DNA of 64,000 nt from Eutypella sp. D-1 (Eukaryota; Ascomycota; Sordariomycetes; Xylariales; Diatrypaceae), in the NCBI GenBank assembly GCA_023313575.1, contig JAJTTP010000001.1:1426001-1490000 (forward strand), written 5' to 3'. Of this stretch, positions 1 through 11,635 are shown one piece after another (within the stretch, counting starts at the first letter, position 1; each line of letters starts with the position of its first letter). Under the pieces are notes generated by a model. It worked only from the letters and a program-made list of their open reading frames with translations. It did not search any database and was not told the origin of the DNA. Made by a program: the position numbers and the translations under genes.

Positions 1-593
1 GTCCAGGTACATAGGGTCGGGGTTTATTGTAAGAGTTACCTAACACTACGACGATAAAACACGCTAACGGATTCACTAACATTCGGTGCACCTTCCTTCT
101 TTCAGAACGCGTAAATTGCAGTCCAGGCCTGAAATATTATTATATCCGTTATTACTTACCCAGGTAAGTGTAAAACGGAAGCGACATACACTCAGCAGGT
201 GGGCTTCTTCATGTGATACTAGGTACATACCTACAAGTAGGTAGGAGGTAGTATCTACCTAGGTACCTAGGTACTTATAGATCTGGATGGAGACTGATCT
301 GGATGAACAATAGGTACTAAGTACAATCACGTCTTATGTAAGCCCTTATTGTACCATGTAAATATTATTATAACTAATATGTAGTTTCTTAAGGCCCAGT
401 ATCCATTATCTAGCATCACAGGTTGCTTTCTAAGGAAGGCTTCTACATAGATATGGTATCTGGTTGCTAAAAATTCGCTTACCTCATGCATCCTACAGCT
501 CCCCTGAATCCTTGGGACTCTATGCCATGACAACTTGTATTGTAACTAGGCTAGCTAGACAGATATCCCTGTCCTCGCTACATTGGTAGCCAC
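1..593. other. Intergenic, 3' side of sugar transporter
   Basis: No convincing coding sequence. The stretch is AT-leaning and holds a cluster of GGTA/TACC-type short repeats at about 222-285, including two overlapping exact copies of the palindrome TACCTAGGTA at 256-265 and 264-273. The 3' untranslated region of the minus-strand transporter must lie in its right part. Confidence 0.6.
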
Positions 594-2582
594 CTAAGCC
601 GGGCTGACAGTAGTGACGACAGGCTTCTCAGAGTCGAGGTGTGCGTCGGCCGTGACGTCCTCGCCGCGCTCCTTGCGCTCGAGAACAGCCTGGATCTCGG
701 CCTCGAGGCGGGATTCTCCCTTCTTAGTCTTCCAGGCGGGTATGGCGCCCTTGGCGAAGAGCGTCTCGACTTCCTCAATGGTCTTGCCGCAGGTCTCCGG
801 GTAGCTGAAGAACGCCTGGATGGCGGAGCCGATGCAGAGCACGCCGAACACGATGAAGATGTTGCCCTTGATGTTCTGCAGCGCCGGCGGCGTGAACATG
901 CCGAGCGCGAAGTTGAACAGCCAGTTGGCCACCGCCGCGAACGACATACCCGTCGCCCGCGTCCCCAGTGACCACACTTCCGCCGCGTAGATCCACGCCA
1001 CCGGCGCCAGTGTCAGTGCGTACACCACGATCAGCAGGTAACTGAACGTGATCACGCCCGCCGCCGGACCGCCCGTCACCTCGATGACCACGTTGTGGTT
1101 GTCGCCCACGCCGCCCGGCACGTCTCGTCCGTACGTGTCTAGGAGTCCGCCCACCACGAAGTGGCATACCGCCATCCCAATGGAACCCCAGATGAGCAGC
1201 GTCCTCCGGCCGGTTTTGTCGATAAAGAAGAACATGACTGTGGTGAATCTGCGAGACGAGGGTGCATAATTGGTCAGACATACGATTCCCGAGTGCGACG
1301 ATATTTGGGGAAGTAAGTGGCTGTAACTCACATGATGAACAGGGCGTATTGGACACCCGCGGAGATGAGGTTGATGTCACCCTGAAGTCCAGCCATCAAG
1401 AACACGTAAGGCATGTAGTACACCATGACGTTGGCGCCGCTCAGTTGCTATATGATTTGTCATGTCAATACGTGCTTATAGCAAAGGGGAAAGGGCGGGG
1501 AGAGTGGGTATGCTACTGACCTGCCATGCCTGGACGCTCACTCCGGCCAACGTCCGCTTCCACATGCCATTCTTGAAAAACATCCTCCAGCCCCCGCCGC
1601 CGACTGTCTCGCGCTCCGCGACGAGGACCGTGTAGATCTCCTCCCACTCGGCGACGACCAGAGGGTCGTCCTTGTTGCCGCCAGCCTGGATATCGGCGAG
1701 GGTCTGGATGGCTTCCGCCTCGCGACCGACCTTGGCGAGCCATCTGGGTGAGCGGGGCAGGAAAGGCAGTCCGACCATGAGGCAGACGCAGGGAATGAAC
1801 TGCGTTCCCCAGGCAGTCCGGAAGGAGGCGGTGCCTGCGATCTTGGTGCAGCCGTAACCGATGAAGTACATAATAAGAATACCCCATTCAATAGCCAGCT
1901 GCTGGATGATGATGATGCGGCCTCGTTTCTCCTACATAGTAGTTAGAATGGTAACACCTCCGGCATAAGTATACAGAAGGGTGTTACATACGCGCTTCGC
2001 GATCTCCGCGAGGTAGACAGGAACTTGGGCAGAAGTGATACCAACACAGACACCGTTCAGGACGCGGCCAGCGATCAGAGAGCCGACACCGTTAGTAGCG
2101 ACCTGGACCGCGGTTCCCACGAGCCACCATAAACAAGCAAACATGATACTGTTCCCCTTGTCAAACCCCGCCTCGGCCTGGCCAATAGCCCCGTTATCAG
2201 GAAAGGAGCGGCATACCTGTCACGACGACCGATCTTGTCGGAAATGGGACCGGCCATCAAGCTACCCACAACCGAGCCGGCTGCCAGGGCGGATCCAATG
2301 GCACCTTGAGTAACACCGGCAGGATTGTTATAGTAATCTATGTACTGATCGGAGGTGACGATCGCGGCCATCGACGATATGTCAAATCCGAATAACATAC
2401 CGCCGACAGTGGCTAGGGTTGGGGTTAGAATTAGGGTCATCCGTAAAAGTATGGGAAGTTAAGATTTCGTTTTTGCGTACCTATCATAGCCACGAAGTAG
2501 GTGTTCGCTGCGCGCGGTATTAGCAGACGCCATAAGTCAGGCCGGATTCGATTCACTCACTGATCTTTGGAAGTTTCGCCAT
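594..2582 (-). CDS. MFS sugar porter (hexose-type transporter), 7 exons
   Basis: Plasma-membrane proton:sugar symporter-type protein of the Sugar_tr/MFS family. By splice motifs and frame I place exons at 2582-2561, 2507-2481, 2412-2217, 2148-1992, 1931-1521, 1447-1332 and 1248-594, summing to 1584 nt (527 aa). The start at 2582 is chosen because the two tiny first exons join into MAKLPKITNTYFVAMIATVG, the usual TM1 entry. Family signatures follow: GGMLFGFDISSM in TM1, DKIGRR in the TM2-3 loop, GRVLNGVCVG, a PRSPRWL loop (consensus PESPRWL, Glu replaced by Arg), QLSGANVMVYY in TM7, DKTGRR, and PETCGKTIEEVE after TM12. The tail is charged and probably cytosolic. Substrate cannot be read from sequence; hexose, pentose or quinate porters share this layout. 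No other transporter or catabolic gene adjoins it. Confidence 0.9.
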
Positions 2583-4427
2583 TGTGCTGTCTTCTGTCCC
2601 TCTGTTGAGGGTGTCCGGTTCTGGAGGCGAAAACGGGGCTGACGATCAGGGTCAACAGGAAGAAGGGACTTGTGGGACGAAAACCGAGAAGTCGGGGACG
2701 AGGGCACATCACATATATATGTAACGAAGTTATAGATCCTAGACCACCAGTACACAGCTGCATGTAACCTCCCCCTCCGTTACATCGTGGGGTACTAAGG
2801 GCGCGCGAGGTAATCTGCGGAGGAGGGAATCCCAATCGCCTCGCGGTCCTGGGTTACTGGGGCCCGAGTTGCGACAAGGGTTCACCTCGACGCAACCCGC
2901 GCCGCTCGACGCATCGCCATGTGAAGTGGCCGAGCTGGGACCCCCAAGGCGATAGAGAGAGACGCCTGATAAAAACATGGCTCTTCCCGCGTGAACGTGG
3001 TCGAAGGAACAAAAAAAAAGCTAACCCATCCACCGCCGCGGGCTGCTATAGGTGCAGAAACTACTACACCCCAAGATAGTAAGCACATCCCGGGGCGTGA
3101 GACCGGGGATAGCTCACGAATCGGGAATCGTCTTGTCCTGGTGCGTGCTGCTTACCGGTCCCCTGAGTCGAGGGGTGGCCCCCGGACTAGGCCCCATCCA
3201 ATGCCCGCCCGGATTCAAAAGTTCAACGCTTGGCCCTCTCTCAACTAACTTATTAACTAGTCCCTACATACCTTCCTCGCGTGCGCCCTCATCTCCATTT
3301 TCCAGCCTCCACGCGCTAACTAGTCATTTCACCATGGGGAAGTGGGAAAAGGGGACCAGGGTTCGGTGCGGAGAAAGGAGATCCTAGATAGTGCTTGGGG
3401 AGCCAACTAACGTTGTCTCCCTCCCACAGGCATACCTAGACCGGAAAAATTCTTGGTCAGGGTAAGGGGAGCAAGAAGCCGTGAAAGGACATTGGTGCGC
3501 ATGTCGCAGGCGGAAGGCCTAGCCAGGAAGAGGATGTGCGCCAAGAAGTGCAGAGATAAAAAGTCGTGTAAGAGACCCCTGGGCCCTGTCATCCTACACC
3601 GGCATAGATGCTACATAGGCACATTGCCATGTACCATTCGTACGAGGTCATCTCCGAGGCTTTCTGGGTCTGCAATAGTCCCTTCCAAGTTATAGACAGT
3701 AGCTGAATGTCAGCTTGGGGGAAATCTCGTGTCATGATCGTCTTCCAGAATAGGTGTGGCACGAGATTCATTGTGGTATAAGGCCACCAAGACCCTTCGG
3801 GGAAGAGAGCGGTCGAGAAATAACGAGCAAGATTTTCAGGCTGACGCCCAAAATCAAAACCCCAGAATCGCGCTCCCCCTAGTCTAGTTTTCCCCGCATC
3901 GATTCTAGGGGCGATATGTGTCGGTGAGTCGGCCCGTCGTCACAACGGTTCTTTGGCATTTAATGATTAAATAAGAAACGTCTTTTTTTCATGTGGTACG
4001 TACATCTGTATATACAATCAGCCTGGCGCCGAGGTTGTCTTTTGGTCTTATTGCCGTGATATTAAGGCGCATAGCGCCGGCGCCTACGAATGCGCGACGA
4101 TGAACGGCGCCGATTTTTAAAGTAGTTTATTAGTCACATGTGAGAACAGTCGATGAGGAACTAGTCTCTTTTTTCCCCTCTTTAGCTGATCGTTTTGCAG
4201 CCGGATGCGGCACCCGATCCAAGCCAGAGGTTAAAAAATTTGGGTAAAAGAGAGGGGCACGGGGAGAGGGACAACAGGGTCCTCTATTCGTGTTCTATTT
4301 AAGATGTATTTACAGTAAGTCTACCTTCGCCTATTATCCCTAAGCTCTCGCTCTATCTTCAGTCTCAATCTACCTCTATTTGTGTTCTAAGTAGGTAGAG
4401 AGCATGAGCCATGCTACGCCTTGCCAA
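2583..4427. other. Intergenic 2583-4427, no gene seen
   Basis: Several short open frames overlap here on both strands, none with recognisable domains or credible splice structure. It probably holds the sugar-transporter promoter on its left and the cytidine deaminase 3' untranslated region on its right. A GC-rich self-complementary patch with repeated GCGCC/GGCGC words lies at about 4062-4112. Confidence 0.5.
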
Positions 4428-5236
4428 CTATCTGGGCAGGCTTTCCGGGGGTGGAAGCGCCTCGGGCCCGAAGGACATGGGCAGTAACTACACATATAAG
4501 TATTTATTAGTCCAGCTATTGTGAAACCGACGACTTGCGATAGCGGGATCGGAGCCGCGAGTGGGATGATTCTGCTTACCTGCTCGAGCCGCATGACGAC
4601 GAAGCGGTCGTCCTTGTCGAACATGATGATGGGGGCCGTGAGCGCGCAAAACTCCCGAATGAACTGTCGGCACATCCCGCCTAGATTACACAACATCTCA
4701 TCAATATGTCGGTTTCACTTAATATGCACATACGTACATGCACACGCATGCCGGGAACTTAGGAGCCAGTCCGATAATGCCTCGCAGGGGAAAATACTAA
4801 AAAGGGGGAAGACAATGTCGAGTCTAGTGAACCGGGGCGGGGGCTTACATGGACTGGCCGGGGGCGATATATCGGTAGCGACAGCGATAGCGCTAATGCG
4901 GTGGTGGCCGCCCGTGACGGCCTTACCGAGAGCGACGCGCTCGGCGCACGTGCCGACGGGGTAGGAGGCGTTCTCGACGTTGGCGCCGTCGATGTAGACG
5001 CTGCTGCTGCTGCTGCCGCCGTCGTCGCCGCCTTCGCGCGAGAGCGTCGACGCGCCAACCCGGAACCGGCTGTAGGGGCAGTACGCGGTCGCCTTGGCGG
5101 CGACGCAGCGCCGGTGCAGCTCCCTGAACTCCGGCTCCGCGAGCCCGTGTTCCCGACACGCCGCCTCGACTGCCGCGGGATCCGTCGCGCTCGGAAGTGA
5201 CGTTGTCGGCTTCGAGGAGGATGCAGAAGAGGCCAT
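4428..5236 (-). CDS. Cytidine deaminase (CDA type), 3 exons
   Basis: Pyrimidine-salvage enzyme that hydrolyses cytidine/deoxycytidine to uridine/deoxyuridine; normally a cytosolic homotetramer with one zinc per subunit. Exons 5236-4849, 4680-4580 and 4487-4428 join to 549 nt (182 aa). Key motifs are [25 protein letters not shown] (the zinc-ligand Cys and catalytic Glu of C-A-E), SPCGMCRQ (the two other zinc Cys, completed across intron 1), REF, and a C-terminal [11 protein letters not shown] block carried by the short third exon. The N-terminal 25 residues are Ser/Thr/Ala rich. A run of serines encoded by CTG/CTC-rich DNA (minus-strand AGC codons, about 4990-5020) is inserted just before the zinc motif. 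Length otherwise fits the small CDA family. Confidence 0.93.
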
Positions 5237-6023
5237 TGTTTCAAATTAGAGTAAAGATGTTGTTGATGGTGGAAATTGGTTGTTCACTACGCTTTATACT
5301 ACTGACTAACTGTTGATTGTTAATGCGAATCGTCCACCTTTCACCGTGTAGGTGTATATATATGCCGGGGGTTGGTTTGTTATACCTGAATATTATTGGT
5401 GGGAGAGGAGCTAGTTAGAGGCGTTCTTCCCCGGTGCTTAGTTAAGGTTATTCTCGGCCAAATTTATAGTTGGTGTTCAGGTGATTCAGGTGCCGCATGC
5501 GGGCCACTCATTCCTGAAGCCCACCTCAGCCGCCACTAAGTGGTCTATCCTGTCTACTATCCATTTACTCTATCTAGGTACCTATTTCCAGCGGCCTATG
5601 TAGCGGTCTCAGTCCGGGGGTCCTTAAAAGTATCAGATAGGTACACAAGTGTTTACTTGTAGAGTATTAACTCGAATTATATCATTCGCTGCGCCCCTTT
5701 ACTGCTCAGCCAGTGATATAGTATGTGTAAACTCCAACAGGGACTCGAGCTTTTATGGTCATGTACACTTTATATTTAATTGCTTCGGACAATTGATTGC
5801 GCCCTGTGTATCCCTAATTCAAACAGTTGAATATTCCTCATGGCCCAGTCATAGACCAAACTTCATGTTTCGTCCTTTGAAAAGCATTCGAAAGCAAGGA
5901 AGTCTGTCAACGGGATAAAAACTACCGCCCTATTTCAGATAGGGGTAATCAAGGGGTTCATCACGCTTGCAATCACCTCACGTTAGCCAACGCACGCAAA
6001 AATGGTAAATCTTAGGACTGAAC
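5237..6023. other. Intergenic 5237-6023
   Basis: Contains the upstream region of the cytidine deaminase gene. A TATA-like stretch (GTATATATATG) lies at about 5352-5363. An open frame at 5649-5918 on the plus strand has no recognisable features and is not called. Confidence 0.45.
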
Positions 6024-7529
6024 TTACGACGCGCCGCCATCGACCGTGAGATTCGCGCCGGTAACGTAGGAAGAGAAACCACTGGCCAGGAAACCGGCGA
6101 CTCTCGCAACCTCCTCGGTCTTACCTGGCCTCTCCAGCCCGATCGTCCTCTTGTGAACCTAGGAATGAACGATGAATGAGAAGGTCTTGCGTTATAGAAA
6201 GGATGAGGTGAACCGATTCCCTCACTTACCTCTGGTTTCTGCAGATCCGCCGGCGGGAATTGAGAATGCATGCCTCGCCTGTCGAACTAGGTAGGTAGGT
6301 AGCCGAATGGCCCTTCATCAGCACCTATCGAACTCGCTTTATCTTCATATATAGCATTCCCATGCGGGAACGCCAAAGGACAATAGAGATTACTTACGCC
6401 CTGGAGGTCAACGCCGACGTCGATCTGCCCTGGGGAGATGCAGTTGATGCGGACGCCGGTGCCCTTGAGGGTGGCGACACCGGCCCTGACGACGCCAAGG
6501 GCTGCGTGCGACGTCATCGTGTAGCAGGGACCCCAGCAGCCGCCGTGCACCGCGGCCACGCTGCTGATGACGATGATGCTGCCGTACTTCTGCGTCTTGG
6601 GCGCTGCGTTCGGGTAGCTTCCCCGGTCCGTCAGCTTCCCCATCGCCGCCGGCGCGTGCTTGAGCGCGAAGAACGGCGCCATTGAGAGCGCCTCGAAGCA
6701 TTTCTTGATCTCCGGCATTAGCGATTGTCATATAGACATGCACATGTGGAAGTGTAGGGCTGCTCTATAAAGACCGTTGTTGTTATCCGGGATCATCGGA
6801 ATAACCTGCCCGTTTGGACGTTCACCTACCTGCAAATCCTCCGGCGTGGTCTCCGCGATCGAGGGTGGCCCTAGCAGACCAGACGAGCAAACCCACACGT
6901 CCAGCCGTCCGAACGAGTTTAGAATCTCATCCTACCCGCATGTGAGCATTCCATCATCTGAGCATGATCATGAGGGGTGCACAAGAGAAGACGGTAGGTA
7001 TACTAAGGGGGTATCAGCATCAAAAGTATTTATGTATAAAGCCCAGTATGAGGCTACCTACCTATTAAAGCGAGTGTCTCCTCTTCCTTGGCGACGTGGA
7101 AAGGGTACGGGATGATCTTGGTGTTCGGATACTCGTTGCTCAGGCCATCTACCAAAGTTTTGTACGAGTTGTCACTGGCGGTCTTGTCGCAAGCTAGCCA
7201 AGGGGAGTCATCGTCAGCTTCGGTTTCCTGCCAGAAGATCTCAGGTTGCCTATGGGGTATTCCCCTAACCGTAAATCGATGCAGCGCCGTGGGCTATAAA
7301 AGTCAATGTCAGTTTCAGGTCGGCAAAGGATATGACATCAAGATTCCGCCGGACCTGCTAGTTCATGTATGATGGCCTGCCCGACGGGCTGCGAAGCGCC
7401 CGTCACCACACAGACGAATCCGTACTATCGCAATCGGGTCAGCTAAGAAGAGCTCGCTATGTTCTCAACGGGGATATTCACCAATTTTCCATCTGCTCTA
7501 TAGGGACTGAAGTCCGCGGTGGTATCCAT
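6024..7529 (-). CDS. Short-chain dehydrogenase/reductase, multi-exon, Y-x3-S variant
   Basis: NAD(P)-dependent oxidoreductase fold (SDR); substrate unknown. I infer exons beginning MDTTADFSPYRADGKL (start 7529), then YGFVCVVTGASQPVGQAI (cofactor loop, about 7360-7425), AHGAASIYA (about 7270), a CDKTASDNSYKTLVDGL exon (about 7070-7192), DEILNSFGRLDVWVCSSG (about 6835-6935), a long exon with VISSVAAVHGG and PCYTMTSHAALGVV (about 6390-6710), FDRRGMHSQF (about 6240-6282) and the last exon VHKRTIGLERPGKTEEVARV ending in GANLTVDGGAS and stop at 6024. Frames stay open across every join, so the gene looks intact. Two departures stand out: TGASQPVG replaces the usual TGxxxGIG, and the residue four after the catalytic Tyr is Ser (codon 6509-6511) rather than Lys. 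First-exon boundaries are the least certain. Confidence 0.8.
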
Positions 7530-9043
7530 ATTGTCTCGGAAAGTTATCTGACTGTTTTGCTACTAATTCCACGATTTGGGATATTCATGAAAGGCCAGCC
7601 AACATGTCACGCAACGCAGGAAAGAATGGGAAATTGTCTTATTATTCAAGTAGAGAACCCGAACCCATAGAATCAGAATACACTCTGGACTCTTAGTAGA
7701 GAACTCCAGGTAGTCATTCACCCGTCCCCCGCCAACCCTGGGGCGAATATATCCTAGCTAACCATGTGTAAAACCTAACCACATTTGCATTTCTATTATA
7801 ATTGGCTACGATCTCGTTGGCTCGCGATCTGCAAGACGGTGCTTCTCCGAGGGCACTCCACGGGAACTAAGCGAAAAGGCTGGAGTAGCGGGCGACGCAA
7901 CCACTGAAAACCGAAAAGCGTATGTGGATGGAACCATCCATGGATGTTCTAGATGGACGCGAACGAGCTTGATTAAGAATACTGATGGGCAAGCTGTCAA
8001 TGTGGTATTGACTAGTACTGCAGCTTAAGTTTTGGCCTTCTGTGGTTAAGATAACCTTAATAAATACATTGGTAGGACTTGATGGCCGCTATGAGGATGT
8101 TACTTTCGATGGATATTGGACGACGGAGAGGGCCGGGAAGCTACCCTAAAAGTATACGGAGAAGTACATTGTGAAAGCTTGAGGTCCCTAGGTCGCAGTC
8201 CAAAGAAATAATCGTATGAGCATCATACCCGACTTATAACCACAATGCGATTAAGCAGTATTTATCACCATTCCTACTACCTCGTGAGTCCTTGATTCGG
8301 TAGTCTTGGTTGTGGGGCTTGCCAACCATCAAAATAGTCGGTAACGGTAACTCCGCGGCCGGGTCCAACTCCTCTTTTCCCTCTTCAGTTATAACTAACA
8401 GACCCCCCTGGTAGAGATATGCGAAAATAGTACAGCACCCTCAAACACGAGACAACCTGGCAACTTAAACACAAACACACTGCAGAACCACCAACGGTAA
8501 AAGCTAATGTTTGAGAAAGGGAAGAAAGGTGGAAACTTCCATGCGCAGCAGAGCCTCGCAACTCTTTCACATTACAGCCATGGCCAGTGTATGATCAGTG
8601 GCGCAGGTTACGGGGGGTTGAATCTGAGACTCGATAACGTCAAACCATGTCAGGAATCCGGTTTGGGGCCGGAGAGGCTGACGTCACATGCAGCTCCGAT
8701 AACCTGGAAGTCCACACACCTGCACACATGCACACGCACACATGCACGCAAGTCGTCTGGTCATATACCTTCATGTGCCCGTCTACATACTATGAGGAAA
8801 AGTGCTCGCAAGGTATTATCGTGAAAGGATCAAGACCAAAAGTTATCCGTAAAGTATTAAAATCTGTTTTTATCGTAAACAAACTTCTTTTAAAAAGACC
8901 ATAGTGACTCTGTACCCGGCCTCTCTGCATTTAACAGAAAACGAGAATACATTGAAAAAGAGGTCTACATACTTATATACAAGCGTCTTGATCCCGATCT
9001 AAATAATAAAGCACTCGCATACTATAGCAGCCCATTCATCACC
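7530..9043. other. Intergenic 7530-9043
   Basis: Divergent promoter space between the minus-strand SDR and the plus-strand gene at 9044. I see no coding signal. A CA/TG-rich microsatellite-like patch lies at about 8714-8752. The last 70 bases hold a TATA-like element feeding the next gene. Confidence 0.5.
8973..8979 (+). promoter_or_regulatory. TATA-like element upstream of the 9044 gene
   Basis: The sequence TTATATA lies about 65 bases before the ATG at 9044, which sits in a good start context (CACCATG). The assignment rests only on sequence and spacing. Confidence 0.35.
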
Positions 9044-9706
9044 ATGCATCCCTTCTCCCCCGAGGACTTCCCCGTCAACCAGGGCTTCCCCCTCAAGGCG
9101 ACCAAGGTGTTCTACCTGCGGAAGGCGATCCACTTCAAGCAGACGGCGAAGATCCTGGAGCTGACGGGGCAGCTGCGGCAGCCGTTCGACGGGAACTTCA
9201 ACCCGGCGTGGGCGGAGGAGGCGTCGCAGACGGCGCGGAAGCTCGAGGACCAGGGCGCGGGCGTGCGGTACGAGATCGGGTCGTGCGGGGAGATGATGCG
9301 GACGATCAAGACCATGACGGACAGCCGGACGGGCGACCGCCTCTGCGATATCAACATCACCTTCGTCTCCTTCGATTCCTCCATGGTGCGCTTCCCCGCC
9401 GGCAGCCCGCACTCGCGGCACCCGGTCGAGGTCGCGCCCGTCGACGACAAGGCCACCCGCGACGGCCAGCGCCACGAGTGCTTTATCCGCCACTCCATCC
9501 CCTACTTCTGGGACATGACCGCCGGCGGCCCCTTCGCCATGCTCTACAAGTGCCTTAACCAGCAGCGCTGCATCGTTGGAAAGGTTGCCTCCTACGGCTT
9601 TGATCAGGACGCTATCCTTGTCCTCAATACCGACGAGGTCGACGAGGTCGTCGCCCTCTCTACCGCCGTCATCCTGCTTAACGGACGGGACGCTATGGAC
9701 CACTAA
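9044..9706 (+). CDS. Unidentified single-exon protein, possibly tubby C-terminal-like
   Basis: Intronless 220-aa protein with strongly GC-rich third codon positions. I do not recognise it with certainty. No signal peptide or membrane segment is visible. The second half (roughly residues 135-220) alternates short beta-strand-like blocks: an FIRHSIPYFWDM segment, LYKC, CIVGKVASYG, AILVLNT, and a final helix with DEVDEVVALSTAVILLNGRD. That order resembles the end of LURP-one/tubby C-terminal-like (Tub_2) domains, which are phospholipid-binding-type barrels with a central C-terminal helix. The resemblance is my inference, not an alignment. It is the only well-supported plus-strand gene in the left 43 kb. 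The antisense frame of 234 aa is a by-product of the GC3 bias. Confidence 0.72.
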   Translation: MHPFSPEDFPVNQGFPLKATKVFYLRKAIHFKQTAKILELTGQLRQPFDGNFNPAWAEEASQTARKLEDQGAGVRYEIGSCGEMMRTIKTMTDSRTGDRLCDINITFVSFDSSMVRFPAGSPHSRHPVEVAPVDDKATRDGQRHECFIRHSIPYFWDMTAGGPFAMLYKCLNQQRCIVGKVASYGFDQDAILVLNTDEVDEVVALSTAVILLNGRDAMDH

Positions 9707-10192
9707 TTCGAGAGAACGAGGAGGGTATGGTCATGTTAGGGGGAGGGGGGGTCGACCTTCTGTTATACGATACGATTACGACGGGCGTTTGGGAAATCCG
9801 CAGCCATAATTATTTCTACCTCTTTTCCCCTTCTCTTTTGTTTGAGGTGGGGAGGGGAGAGATTTACATGCGTGTGCTATAATCGGTGGTTTTCATTTCC
9901 CTTTAACCGCTTCGTATCACAGCGTCTTCATGGCTAATGACCTATGTGGTATCGCATGATGTGTATGATCTATTTGCCAGATCCTAATGCAGAGCCTATT
10001 TAGTCTAGTCTAGAGAAAGAAATCAAATCCCATTTACCGCATATCGCCCACCCCTCTAACCTCCCCAAACGCACGGCCTCTTAATATGACAGCTGTGGTA
10101 TGCCGTCTTCTCTGTACTGTAATAATGCGGCGCAGATACGTGTCATACCAGAGCCCTTAATATATTCCCGGGTCAGTGTCAGGCAGCCCGAA
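9707..10192. other. Convergent intergenic spacer
   Basis: Lies between the 3' ends of the plus-strand gene ending at 9706 and the minus-strand hydrolase ending at 10193. It should hold both 3' untranslated regions. No coding or repeat signal is evident. Confidence 0.5.
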
Positions 10193-11635
10193 TTATGACT
10201 CCTTGGTTTTACCACCTTCGTCCATGCCCCAGAACTCATAGAGACGGGCGAGCGCGTCGGGGCCGTGGGTGAAGGGGAAATTGTGGGCGCCGGGGACGAC
10301 GCGCCAGAAGACGTGATCGGGCCCGCCGAGGAGGGGCAGGGCGTCCTCAGCGTAGTCATCGCGCTGCACGAGCTGGTCGTGCCGGCCGAGGAGCACGGCG
10401 ATAGAGCCCGGTCGCCGCGCCGCGAGCCGCCGCCACGTCGCCTGCTGCCCCATCAGCGGTCCGTGCCGGATAGTCGACATGAACGCCGTGACGAATCCCT
10501 CGTGGTGGTCCAGCGTCCAGTGTACCACGCTCTCCACCTTGCGCTCGAACGGCGTCGGCGAGAAGACGGCGTCGGCCTCGGCCTCGTTCGGGTCCGCCGC
10601 CTCCTGGTCCGCGGCATCGAACACGGACTCGCGGCCCTCGACCGCGTGCCGCACCGCCTCCGCCGCGGCAGAGGGCCTCCGCTTCTTAGAGACGGCCCGG
10701 TCGATGGGCCTACGAAGGCGCCACTTGGTGAGGGCGGCGAGGAGGCGCTCGGGGATGACGCCGGAGGCGAAGACGAGGCGGCTGGCACGTCCGAAGTTCT
10801 CGGGACGGATGATACCGGCGGGCGCGAGTAGGACCAGAGTGTCGACCATGTGCGGGTGGGCGGCGGCGAAGGCGGCGGCGATGCCACCGCCTAAGCTGTA
10901 GCCCACCACGCTCATCGCCCGCTCTCCCGTCCACGCCAGCCGCGACGACGCGAGAACCAGAAGCACCTGCGTCACGTACAGCCGCGCGTCATAGTCCACG
11001 TCCCCCGGGGCGTCCGAATACCCTCGCCCGAACAGATCCTGCGGTGCGCGTTAGATCTGGTGGGAATTCTGTCGTCGGGCTGCGTGCCGCCCGTAAATCA
11101 GAGCGCAGTGGAGTGGGATATGGTTCTGGGTAGGGTCCAGGGAAAGACTTACGAACAGCATCACACGGCACCCTTTCTCCGCGAGCGGCTTGGCGATGTC
11201 CTGCAGCGTCATGCAGGTGGTGCTGATGCCGTGGATGAAGAGGACCTTGCGGCCATCCTCGGGCCCGAACTCATAGACGCGTATATTCCCGTACTAAATA
11301 TGGCGGGAAAAGAAAGAGCACGAAGTCAGGCCAATGACGTCTAACGGCGGATGCCAAAAAGTGGCAGAGGGAGAACTCACCGGCGTGGGTACGTCCCTCG
11401 CTCCGGGATAGTAGTCAGTGCGGTACACAAGGGCCTCGCGCTCGGCGGGCGATAGCCTCGGGATGAGCGTCGTCAGGGGGCTCCGGATCACCTTGGGTTT
11501 GCTGCCCGGCCACAGCGCGTATCGCGTGAGCGTCAGCACGGCTACGGTCGCCAGGGCCGTTGTCAAGACCGCCGAGGCGGACGTGGCTCCTCCCAGCGCG
11601 GGCGGCGGCTCGAGGCATTTCGACAGTGAGTCCAT
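10193..11635 (-). CDS. Membrane-anchored alpha/beta hydrolase, 3 exons
   Basis: Serine hydrolase of the alpha/beta fold (esterase/lipase/epoxide-hydrolase superfamily); substrate unknown. Exon 1 (11635 to about 11382) begins MDSLSKCLEPPPALGG and carries a hydrophobic stretch at residues 20-43 that probably acts as a TM anchor or signal anchor. Exon 2 (about 11294-11152) holds the first strands and the oxyanion loop VLFIHGIS. Exon 3 (about 11038-10193) holds DLFGRGYSDAP, the nucleophile elbow VVGYSLGGG (catalytic Ser in G-Y-S-L-G), a long cap region rich in acidic and basic residues, GRHDQLVQ (likely catalytic Asp) and PGAHNFPFTHGPD (likely catalytic His). The triad therefore looks complete. 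Total length is about 410 aa. Large insertions in the cap account for its size over minimal hydrolases. Confidence 0.85.

Noticed and set aside
2521..2533. ATG at 2533 as the sugar transporter start
   Set aside because: Its frame does not continue into the conserved GGMLFGFD segment. The start at 2582 with two small exons gives the family-typical N-terminus in frame.
8999..9703. 234-codon minus-strand frame opposite the 9044 gene
   Set aside because: Arises from the GC-rich third positions of the plus-strand gene; its composition is Val/Asp/Arg-biased without motifs.
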